From NCBI GenBank assembly GCA_002102555.1, contig MCFL01000034.1, positions 62,001-126,000 on the forward strand: 64,000 nucleotides of DNA. Reading direction: 5' to 3'. A program made the translations under genes and the position numbers. The DNA is from Catenaria anguillulae PL171 (lineage: Eukaryota > Blastocladiomycota > Blastocladiomycetes > Blastocladiales > Catenariaceae). The notes under the pieces are model-generated. The model was not told where the DNA came from and made no database searches. It worked only from the letters and a program-made list of their open reading frames with translations. Of the stretch, positions 46,338 through 55,967 are shown piece after piece. Numbering within the stretch: the stretch's first letter is position 1; the number at the start of each line of letters is the position of its first letter.

Positions 46338-47818
46338 TTAGGCCTTGTTGTCCTTGTTTTCCTCGAAATCTTCGCGGATGAAGAGGGCGAGCACGGCACC
46401 CACGGCAAACATGGCACCGGCAATCAAGAGCGCCCAGGGGAGACCCTCATCGCCGAGCGACTTGCGCATGGCCGAAATGACAAAGGTGATGATGAGCTGG
46501 GGCAAGCAGATGGACACGTTGAGGACACCAAAGTCCTTGCCGACGTTGGCCTCGGCAGCGTCCTTGGCAGCGTGCACCTTGCCGACAAGGGCAAAGGGGA
46601 ACGAGTTGATGGCGGCAATGGGAACAGCCATGAGAATGGCAACCATGTAACCGAAACCGTGCGACTGAGGGCCGAGCTTGGCGAGGATGAGGAACACGGC
46701 ACCGACAGCAAGGCAGAGCGAGTACGGGACCTTCATGCGCTTGAGGATACCGTATTGGAGCGACAGGGCAAGGGCGAGCGAGAACAAGGTCTGGGTCAAG
46801 TTGGCAAACATGCCAGACTCGTTGTAGATGGCAGTTCCGTCCTTGTACAATTGGACGCGGTCGGGCGTGCAGCCAGCATCGGCTTCTTGGCAGCCATTGT
46901 ACACATTGCGGGCGAACCAGGTCGAGGCGGTAGGCCACCACGAGAAGAGAGCAGCCCATGACACAAACTCAATGGCGCAAATGAGGGCAATACGCTTGTC
47001 CATGGACGGGATCGAGGCAAACACGTCAACGAAAGTGCCGAGCACACCCTTATCGTGAGCGTTGGCGCGAGCATCGAGATCAGCTTGGGTCAGGGGGGTC
47101 TCGTGGACGGTGAAGCAGGTCAGGCAAATGAAGAAAATGTTGATGGCCATGACCGTGAAGAAGAGCTTGGGCAACTCGGACGGGTCGTTACCGGTCCAGA
47201 GGGCGCGCATGAGACCAGTGCCGAGGATACCGCCAAGACCTTGGAAGAGGGCAGCGAGCAATTGCACGACAGACTGTTGCGACTCGGGCACCATGTCGGA
47301 GCAGAAGGCACGGAGCGGGGTCTGGATGATGTTGATGGTGATGTCGAGGCAGATGAAGGCAATGAGACCAACGGCGGCACGGGCGGAACCCATCTTGTAT
47401 GAGAAGGCAAAGAGGGCAGAGGCAAGGAAGGTCGAGAGGAGACCACCGAGGAGGAAGGGGCGACGACGGCCATACTTGTTGGTAGAGCGGTCAGAGAAGG
47501 CGCCGACGGCGGGGGCAGTGAAGAAACCGGTCAAGGGGCCGAAGATCCAGATGAGCGAGGCAAGGGCGGGGTCGAGACCGTAGTTTTCGAGGACGGGAGT
47601 GACGACACCTGCAAGAGAGAAGAGGCGAGAAGTTAAACACTGGCCAAGGGATGCGTGCGAGACACTTGCGAGACACGAGGATGCATACCGAATTCGGTGG
47701 CCCAGATGGATTGGACACCAATCCAAGGCAAGGCCAGAAGGGCCAACTTGAAGATGGAGAGGCGCTCGATGACCTTGTGGCCGCCGGCAGACTTTGCGAC
47801 TTCGGCAGTAGCACCCAT
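46338..47818 (-). CDS. sucrose/maltose-type proton symporter (GPH/MFS)
   Basis: Predicted disaccharide-proton symporter of the sucrose transporter type, in the plasma membrane. Exon 1 (47689-47818) and exon 2 (46338-47608), with an 80-nt phase-1 intron, give 466 aa. The first helix has LALLALPWIGVQSIWATEFG and continues across the splice as VVTPVLENYGLDPALASLIW. FGPLTGFFTAPAVGAFSDRS and NKYGRRRPFLLGG form the loop 2-3 signature shared by plant SUT and fungal Sut1-like proteins. About twelve hydrophobic segments; the extracellular loop near residues 300-330 has paired Cys (NGCQEADAGC) and Asn. The C-terminal tail is acidic. No frame breaks. It faces a GH15-like gene across 2.8 kb, which hints at joint carbohydrate use; that link is inference. 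Confidence 0.87.
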
Positions 47819-50594
47819 GGTGGAAACTTGAGCTGAAGAGGGTGTTGGAGTGTGGTGGAAAGGAAAATGGACCCAGGTACAATGACACACGAGTCCACAA
47901 GGCAAAAGGAGGAGGATCAAACAGATCGGTGAATTACGCAAAGGAGAGGTTGGGAGATGTTGAGTATCGAATCCAAGTGATGGACAGGATCGGTGGTGAA
48001 CAAAGAGGAGGGAGAGACGGTCGGGGGAGGCGGTGGTTTATGTAGCTTGCAGCACGCAGCGCTCAAGCTCGGGCGAGGCAAGCAGTGGTGGACGTCTGCA
48101 GGCTGATGTGAGCAGAGACAAGTCCCGAAGGAAGGTCGCCACACACTCTGCGTTTCGAGTGGGCAAACCTTGTGTCTTGTCGAGCTGAGACCATTCGCCA
48201 CGCCTATCAGCGCCAACCAGAGCTCGAGGCGGCGGGCAGGGTTTCCGGCGACCACCCATGCCAAGGGCAGAAAGGCAAGATGCCAATGATGGAAGGGCTC
48301 ACGAGTGAAGACGGCAGTAAAAACGCCGCTTGCGTGCATCATGTCGGACAAAAATTGTCCACTGGAAAGGCACTGATGTTGGGCAGGCCGGTGCGATGAA
48401 CCCGTGGCGAAGGCTGATGCGTCAAACGAGTGGGCGCATTTGCATGCAGCCGCCGCTCCAGTAACCACAAACAAATTGACAAGATTCATCACACGATTCA
48501 TGCAAAATGTCAGCTGGTGTGTGACGCATCAAAGCACAAGATACACCACAATGACGTTGCTTGAGAAAACTGCATGGGGAAGCAGATATCAGGCGACTCC
48601 CTCCCGTGAGTCCCGAGCCTTCATGCATGGTCGGCGTTGCCCGGCGGTTTCTCCCTCATGGGTCCCCTCCCATGACCAAAGGAACAATGAAATTGCGGTC
48701 TCGGCTTAACTGCGACTGGGCTGGTAGCTCGGGCGTCTCATCCGGCCACACTGTCGCATTGCGCTTACTCGAGTTGGTCCCGCGGTTCCCACGACACTTG
48801 CTTCAATTGAATTGGAAAGGTTGTGTCCTTTGGACAACGGGCTCACCATCGCTGCGTTATGGGGGCCGTGTTGGGGGGCTGAAGCTGGCATCTCGGTCGC
48901 CGGCCATGATGGCGCAGTGTCGAGCTCCCCAAGATGACTGGCCGGCGACAAGGCCGGACCCCAACGCATGCGTCAAATGACAATGGAAATGGGCACCGCC
49001 ACAGCAATTTCTTGATGTACCGCTTTGCTGACAGCTGCTTCTCAATATGGGCAGCTCCAGAGCAGAATGCATCAATGCTGGTGTCCAGCGCGGTGAGCCA
49101 ACGTGAAGTGAAGTGATCTCGCATCGATCGACCAGATCGATCAACCACCAGACCTGTCTCATGATAAAAAAAAGTCAACGACCGCCCATATCGGTCGATT
49201 CGATGCATCGGATCGGTGGGCGACTTGGCGTATCGGCCGCCTAGACATGGCGTATCGATATCTCTCGCACACTCGGGATAAATTGCTGCTGGACAAAGCT
49301 TGGGTTGGCCTTCGGGATTGGACAAGCGTGCCACAGCCCAGTTCTCCATCCATCGTTGTGTTGGGTCGGAGATCTCGCTCGTTCCACTTTCCTCCTTTGC
49401 TGCTTGGGTGGGTCAAAGGCATTGAAGCCAGTCAAGGAGAACAGCACCCCGTAACGTCGTCTGGTCTGCGCAGAGGTTGCATGCGAGCATGTCGATTCCG
49501 ACATGCATATGGGCGAGTTGCCGCTGCAGGTCGCGCACATCATGCATCATGCATGAAGTAATAGCGCCACACTTGATGTTGCTAATCTAACAACAATCGA
49601 GCCGATTCCTGGGATCCACTCAGCGATAGCACCGATCCGCTTGTGGTGTCTCACGGCACACTCGGCCTGTTTCAGGTGTGGGCTTTATCAAGCATGTTCC
49701 TGACGCGTCTCGCGCTTCTGCGGCGGCTTATCACCCGACCACCAGCGAGCGACGGCTGCGGCCGCGGTCACTGCACGAGCGACGGTCCTGGTCGTGAGTG
49801 AGAGTGACGCCGGCGAACAAGTTACGTCGCTGTTTTGCCTGGTCAGGGCCTTGGCAGCAGCTTGGAGTCAGGCTTGCAGTGGAGTTGAGTCGATTTTGTC
49901 ATTGCCGCTCAGTTGCAGTGTCCCTTCCATCGCCTCCGACCATCTTTATTTACTGAGGTATCTAGGCACCCCTGCACAGACAAAGCTTGCGAGATCTTGA
50001 GTCTTGACTCCAAGGTGCAGCAAAGTAATCTCACCCTCCTACCAACCGGGTCATTCCTCGTCACAGCGCTTCAATCTTGACTGTGGGCATATTCCGCGTA
50101 GCGTACGTCCATAAGTCCTCACGTCATCCACCATTCTACGCCATTCATTCTTCGATTTCCCGCCGCCTCGTGCACGGTCGAAGCCAAATGGGCCATGCAT
50201 CGCTCGCCTCGAGTCGGAGATGGTGGTTGCTTCTCAGCCCCGCTTGTCTCACATGCGCGCGGGATGCGTGGATTGTGGGCGCACCTTGTTGCAAACTCAA
50301 TCCTGCCGTCATCAGATGGTCCACAAGTCGGTCCCTTTACACTGCCCTCGCCCGCCCTGATGCTCTCTCTGCCTGATGCTCACACACCTCGCCTCAAGTA
50401 TCGCCCAGTCCCCTTTGCCTCCTTCCCTGCTCGTACACGTCTATCTTCTCCAATTCTCTTCACTCCACTTCATTTTCTTTCCACACCATCCGTGTGTATC
50501 AATGCCATTCTTCGGTCTACGCCCACCGTATCTTGTATTCTCAACGCTAACCAGACATCATATCGCATCGCAACCTCCCGCAACCATCACCAAC
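47819..50594. other. long divergent intergenic region
   Basis: The largest gene-free stretch (2.8 kb). Short open frames on both strands have no coding character and no recognised family. It probably contains the promoters of the sugar transporter (-) and the GH15-like gene (+). No tRNA or repeat recognised. Confidence 0.45.
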
Positions 50595-52094
50595 ATGTCT
50601 TCACAGACTCACTCCAAAATGACCATTGTCAACTACCAACCGCTCGCCACGCCCGCCGATGTGCCCGTGCTCAAGCACAACGCAGAGCTTGCCCCACTCA
50701 TCCTCGACGACTACAAGTCCAAGGACGAAATCCTGGCCATCTGGTCTGCCCTCAACGCCCACAAGACGTTGCGCTTCCCCTCTGTCGAAGGCCGCGGCCT
50801 GTTTAAGGCTGCGCTCTCGGAAAACACCGACGATGGCCAAGACTACACTGGCTACGACAATGTCTGGGTGCGCGACACGATCCACGTTGCACACGCCCTG
50901 TACCTGCAGGGCGAGTCCGAGCGTGCGGTAGCCGCCATCAAGGACCTTGCCCGGTTCTGGTTCAAGTACCGTTGCCGCTTCACCCAATGCATCCGTCACG
51001 AGGTTGACTTCAACGCCAACCCAATGGTCCGCCCGCACATTCGGTTCAACGGGTCCGACTTGCGCGAAAACGACCAGACGTGGGCACATGCGCAAAACGA
51101 CGCCATGGGGTACACAGTGTGGTTCACGGTGATGCTTGCCCGCGAGGCAAAGATTGACTTGCTCGAGCCCCTCAACGAGCAGGGCAACCGGTTGGTCGAC
51201 TTGCTTGTGCTGCAAACCTTGTACTTGCGCGCCGTCCAGTTCTGGCAAGACGAGGATTCGGGCCATTGGGAGGAGGCACGCAAGGTCGAGTCGTCGTCGA
51301 TTGGGCCCGTGGTCGCTGCCATGCGCGACTTGGCCGCTTTGCTCGAGTCCAAGGCCGATGTCGCCATTGCATACCAAACCGCATTCTCTGAAACCGTTGC
51401 CGAGCTCGATGCCGCCAAGGTCGACGCCAACATTGAAGCCATTCCCCTCGCCGACAAGGGTCTTGACGTTGTGCGTTCGCTGCAAACCAAGGGCAAGGCC
51501 GTGCTCGACGAGCTGCTCCCGTACGAGTCCGTGTCGCCCAAGGCTAACACGCGCGACGTGGACGCCGCACAACTCTTCCTTGTGTACCCGCTCAACGTGA
51601 TTCCCGTGACTGCGCCCATGGCACGCACCATTGTGGAGCGTGTGGTGACGCACCTTGCCGGCGACTATGGCATTCGCCGGTACCGCGGCGACTCGTACTG
51701 GGCCGCCGACTACAAGACCTTGTTTGACGAATCAACGCGCACGGCCGATTTCTCGGACGACATGTCGGTGCGTGACTCCAAGCTCAAGCCCGGCCAGGAG
51801 GCGCAATGGTGCATCTTTGACAGTATCGTGTCGTGTATCTATGGCGAGTTTGCCAACAACAAGGCTGCGTCTGAGGAGCAGCGCGCAAACGACCGTGCAT
51901 TGCAGGTCAAGTTCTTTAACCGCGCCATTGGCCAGGTCACGGGCGAGGAGTGTGCGTTTGGCCCGTGGGAGGCCCCCGAGTCGTACTACATTGAAAAGGG
52001 CGTGTACGTGTCCAACGACGTGTGCCCGTTGTTGTGGACCATGGCCAACCTCGTCAAGGCCATGAAGAGCATGATTGCCACGTTGGAGAACTGA
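50595..52094 (+). CDS. GH15-like six-hairpin glycosidase family protein
   Basis: An uninterrupted 499-aa frame without introns, starting MSSQTHSKMTIVNYQPLAT. The alpha/alpha six-hairpin pattern typical of GH15 and phosphorylase-kinase-like proteins is visible. YDNVWVRDTIHVAHALYLQG lies near residue 94. TWAHAQNDAMGYTVWF near 161 is the position where GH15 enzymes place substrate-contact residues. GQEAQWCIFDSIVSCIYGEF near 401 has a Glu in the place of the catalytic base. GVYVSNDVCPLLWTMANLV lies close to the end. There is no signal peptide, so the protein is probably cytosolic, unlike secreted glucoamylases. I recall the closest-looking proteins as bacterial (cyanobacterial-type) GH15-related proteins, but cannot search. 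Substrate unknown, possibly glucan or an oligosaccharide. The lack of introns and bacterial look would fit horizontal acquisition. Confidence 0.75.
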   Translation: MSSQTHSKMTIVNYQPLATPADVPVLKHNAELAPLILDDYKSKDEILAIWSALNAHKTLRFPSVEGRGLFKAALSENTDDGQDYTGYDNVWVRDTIHVAHALYLQGESERAVAAIKDLARFWFKYRCRFTQCIRHEVDFNANPMVRPHIRFNGSDLRENDQTWAHAQNDAMGYTVWFTVMLAREAKIDLLEPLNEQGNRLVDLLVLQTLYLRAVQFWQDEDSGHWEEARKVESSSIGPVVAAMRDLAALLESKADVAIAYQTAFSETVAELDAAKVDANIEAIPLADKGLDVVRSLQTKGKAVLDELLPYESVSPKANTRDVDAAQLFLVYPLNVIPVTAPMARTIVERVVTHLAGDYGIRRYRGDSYWAADYKTLFDESTRTADFSDDMSVRDSKLKPGQEAQWCIFDSIVSCIYGEFANNKAASEEQRANDRALQVKFFNRAIGQVTGEECAFGPWEAPESYYIEKGVYVSNDVCPLLWTMANLVKAMKSMIATLEN

Positions 52095-52489
52095 GTCGTG
52101 TTCTCGTCTCATCTGGTCGCGGCGTCGGCTGGCTTGTTTGGTTCCTTGTGATGGAGGGCCAGCGGTGGATTGTGGTGAGTGCGTGAGAACATGTCGCACT
52201 TGATTTATGGAGCGAGGGCGCTCTGAGACTTGGTTGACTTTCAAGTCTCCTTTCCATTCATTCACTCAATTCAACTCTTGCTTTGTTTTTTTGTGGCGCT
52301 CTAAGTGTCATCCCATTTACCATTGTTGCTTTTTCCTTTTACTTCATCTTGTGCGTGAGTATGCATACACCAAGAATTAGAAGGCCTCTGATCTGAGCTG
52401 AATCTGACAAGAGACGGTCAAAGGGGCGAAATGCAAGTGTAACCACAAAAAGAGAAAGTTCACAAAAACAATGAGGACACATGATTCAT
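52095..52489. other. convergent 3' region
   Basis: T-rich on plus after the GH15-like stop. From about 52465 it becomes similar to the sequence just downstream of copy 1 of the vWA gene (near 32372), marking the 3' edge of the duplicated tract. Confidence 0.5.
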
Positions 52490-55341
52490 TCACGCCCACA
52501 TCCGACTCACCTTGTCGACACCACCAACGCTCTCAACCCACTCATCTTCCATCTTCTTGCGCTCGTCCTTGTCGCGGCTGCGAATCACAATGTCCTTGAA
52601 CTCCTTGGCTGTCGGCATCGAAGCACGCAATGCAAATGCCTTGACATATGCCCTGACCACCCGACTCAACGTGGAAAGGATATCGCTCGGCAACGTGTCC
52701 CTTGGACGCTCCATCCGCCCACGCTCACGCGACGCATAGTACTCGGCCAAGTCGGCCAGCGTGGTCGGATACGCATCCTTGACGTCGACATACTCGACAA
52801 ACAGGTTGTATGCCGACAGCTGCTCAGTCACGGCACACTTGTACTTGTCGGCGGCTCGATCTGCCCAGAATGCGTGGTCGCGCGGGTCGCTGACAAACGG
52901 ACGCAGGGTGGCTGGGCAGATGGGCGTGTAGTCGTCGTCATTGTCGCTGTTGTCGCCCACAACGGCGCCCGTGAGGGGATCGTACTCGTAACCGTAGTTG
53001 GTCTTGGCCGTTGGGACCGGCGCACTCGTCAAAGCCGATGGCAAGAGAATCACGTCACCAAACTTCTTTGCGGGCGTGACGAGCGAGGTGAGCTTGGCAA
53101 TCACATTGAGCGGCAACAAATCCAACAGCCACGCCACTGGACTCGCCTTGACCATGGTCTCGTTTGCGGGGCCATCCACCAGCACAGCCACGGCCTTATC
53201 CCTCGCCTCGTCGCTGGCATGGAAATGACGCCCAACCCACTTGGCCGCGCGGCCCACTCGATGGGCACTGGCGGCACCACCACTGATGCCTGATACAACC
53301 TGCGCACATCCATCCTGAGCGCCTCCAACTCGCCCTTGCGCGACATCAAGTATGCAAAAACGCGCATCACCTTTGCCCGCGTCTCCCACTGACATGATCC
53401 CTCATCATTCGCATCCGTGACTGGCCACGCGAGCACACCGCCACCAGATCGTGCATGTACTGCGCAACTCCCCACATTTGCCGCAACCGCTCCTGGCCTT
53501 GCATGTTCGGGTTGTCGGCAAACAGCGCAGTGGATCCGCACAAACAGTACCACAGGCCAACACCCACGGGTGCCTTGATCATTGGGTACCCGGGCAACCC
53601 AGACAAGGCCAAGTTGGTCTCGAAACGCGTCAAGCGGTACGCGAGATGCGCACGGAAGGCGGCCATGAACGGCGCATTGTCAGCAAGGCGCGGGACGTGG
53701 TACAGGATGACCAAGTATACGGCAGCCACCCAAAGGTGCGCGTTGCCAAGCGAGGTGCCGCGCGTGGTGAACTGGCGGACGATAAACGAGCCGAGGTGCG
53801 CGTGCTGGTGGTGCTTGCCGAGCGGGATGCAGCCAATGAGTGGCGAGCGAGTGTAGGGCGAGATGAAATCGGGATCATTGGCAGAATCGGCGTACATGCC
53901 GCGGAATGCATCGAGACCGATAACGTGGTCAAAGCGGTCAACCATGCGCTTGACCAAGTCGGGATACTTGAGCAAGTTGAGTGGGCAGTTGGTCACATCG
54001 TCCACAACGCCCTGCTCGGCACCATCCAAAACGCCCGTCCGCGACCCGTCGCTGTTGCATGCAGTGATGAGCAACACGGGCGCTGCAGTGTCATCGAGCA
54101 TGATGGGACACTCAAACTTGGTCGGAATGCCCGAGTCGTCCTCGGCATCAACGTCCATGTCGGCAGGAACCACGCCGTCGGCCGGTGCGGCAGCCAAGGT
54201 GGCGCGTTGGCCGCGGCGGGACGTAAGGGCGTCGACGCGGAACGAGGCCAAGGTGCATGCATCGACGAGCTTGGCAATGAGACGGGCCACCTTTTGGCCC
54301 ACGTCCTCGTTGGCGTCTGCATCATCGTCACCATCTGTGGTTGGAGGCGCAAGGACCGAGTCGACCAGCGTCTTGGTGGCAGCGACGGCGGCCGCATAGT
54401 CGCCCTTGGCGAGCTCCTTCATGATTGGGTTCTCGACAACCTCGCCAGCATCCGAATCGTCCTTGGATGTGTCGGTGGCAGCGGCCGCAGCAGCCATGGC
54501 CTCGGTCGCCTTGCGCCGGTTGTCCCATGCAATCCACTCCATCAACCGCTTCTGCAGATCGAGCAACTCGTTTCGCAATGCTGGGTTGGTCTTGCCCAAG
54601 TTTTGCACCACAATGACCTTGTTGAGCTCGTCAAACTTGGCGAAAAACTCGTTGGGCGTCGTGATCGCCTCAAGCACACCGCTCGACTCGACAGCCACGC
54701 TGGCATCGCCCTCGGCCAAAATCTCGTCGTTCTGGCGAATCGTAAACTTGGCCGCACGCGCAAACGGAGCCACGACCGACAAGTCCGGATTGTACCGACC
54801 AAAGAGGCACGCTTCAATGTCGGGAATCTTGCGTGGCGCCGTTGCGAGGATCTTGTCGCACTCTTGGACGTCCCAGCCACCAATCTGGCCATCGGTCACG
54901 ATGCACAACTTTGCAACATTGAACTCGACACCGTGCTTGTCGACGAGGTACCGGGCAATCACTTGGGGCGAGGTGCCGCCGTTGCCACGGAGCGACGCGA
55001 TGTTGGTTGTGAGGTCGGCGTGGGTTCCGAGGCGAAGCTATCAAATGCCCAGAGAGATTGATCAGCTTCGAGGATCGATATAGGTGCGGAGACAAGTGGA
55101 GGAGGGGCAAGCATACCTGGTGGTCCCATCGAATGGCGATAATGTTGTCTGCACCGTACTTGGCAATGTAGTTTTCGAAATGGTATCCGACGCGGGGCCA
55201 GTACTCGCGCTGGCCGCTCGTTGAGCCAGAGTAGTCAACTGCAAAGATGACAACGTCACGAAGGCCGGCCTTGGTTGCGGACTTGCCATTGGAGGCAGCC
55301 GCAGTTGAGGTGTTGACAATGTCAGGGAAGGGGACGGTCAT
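52490..55341 (-). pseudogene. vWA-MIDAS protein, copy 2 (two frameshifts)
   Basis: Same gene plan as copy 1: exon 1 55117-55341, a 79-nt intron, exon 2 52490-55037. MIDAS motifs are present (FAVDYSGSTS, GNGGTSP, IVTDGQ). Exon 2 is 2548 nt against 2547 in copy 1, explained by one in-frame 3-nt gain (near 53400) and two 1-nt deletions (near 53439 and 53217). Reading runs off-frame between the GVLAWPV segment and the DEAKD-type segment, so a full-length product is not made. Each deletion removes an A from mixed sequence (CCAGCC to CCGCC; GGACAT to GGCAT), unlike the homopolymer losses elsewhere, so these look like real mutations. From 52465 to about 54840 it is nearly identical to copy 1; beyond that it diverges sharply. 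A recently broken or converted gene is the likely reading. Confidence 0.75.
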
Positions 55342-55967
55342 AATGTTTAATGTGAACTGACTGTGTGGATCTGTATGGCTTCATTGTCGATGGTTTCGAG
55401 GGATTGCGTTGCCTTTTGTACATTATTTGCTCTATCTTCATGTCAACACGGGCGAGGTATGATGACTCTTGCCAACGACACGGTGACTTGGTCAACTCAG
55501 ACTTGGACGGTACGGTGATCACGGCCTGGCGATGATGGCCAGGCTCTCGTGCTCGCCTCGTCGGTTGACTCGATTCGTCAGTACATTGAAAAGAGTGCAG
55601 CGGTTTGGCAAAGAGTCATGGCCTTCGTAAAGCTCAACCATATCACATGCGTCTGACCCTTCCGTTCCTCGCATTGACACTTGGACTAAAAAAATGTCGA
55701 GCATACACGCCAACCACCGAGGAGCGCCACGGTGAGTCGCGCACCGCCATAGTTTCAGCAAATGCGGCAGATTGGCCAGATTCCACATACTCTTCGGGCT
55801 CAGACACTGTTTCCTACAATTGAAGCGCAAATTGCTCGCCGTGGAATGAGACGAGCCGGACCGATGTCCGCGGTCAACATCGATGAACATGTCAGCAACC
55901 GGAGAGGAAAGAGTGAACAGATGTAATCAACCAGCACTCCCAGTATTCAATTTCGACGCCAGAGTCT
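55342..55967. other. spacer between vWA copies 2 and 3
   Basis: About 630 bases between copy 2's start codon and the stop of copy 3 behind it, in tandem head-to-tail arrangement. It includes presumed promoter sequence of copy 2. No other gene recognised. Confidence 0.4.

Noticed and set aside
48038-50376. Several 60-170 codon frames between the transporter and the GH15-like gene
   Set aside because: Overlap on both strands, without motifs or coding bias.
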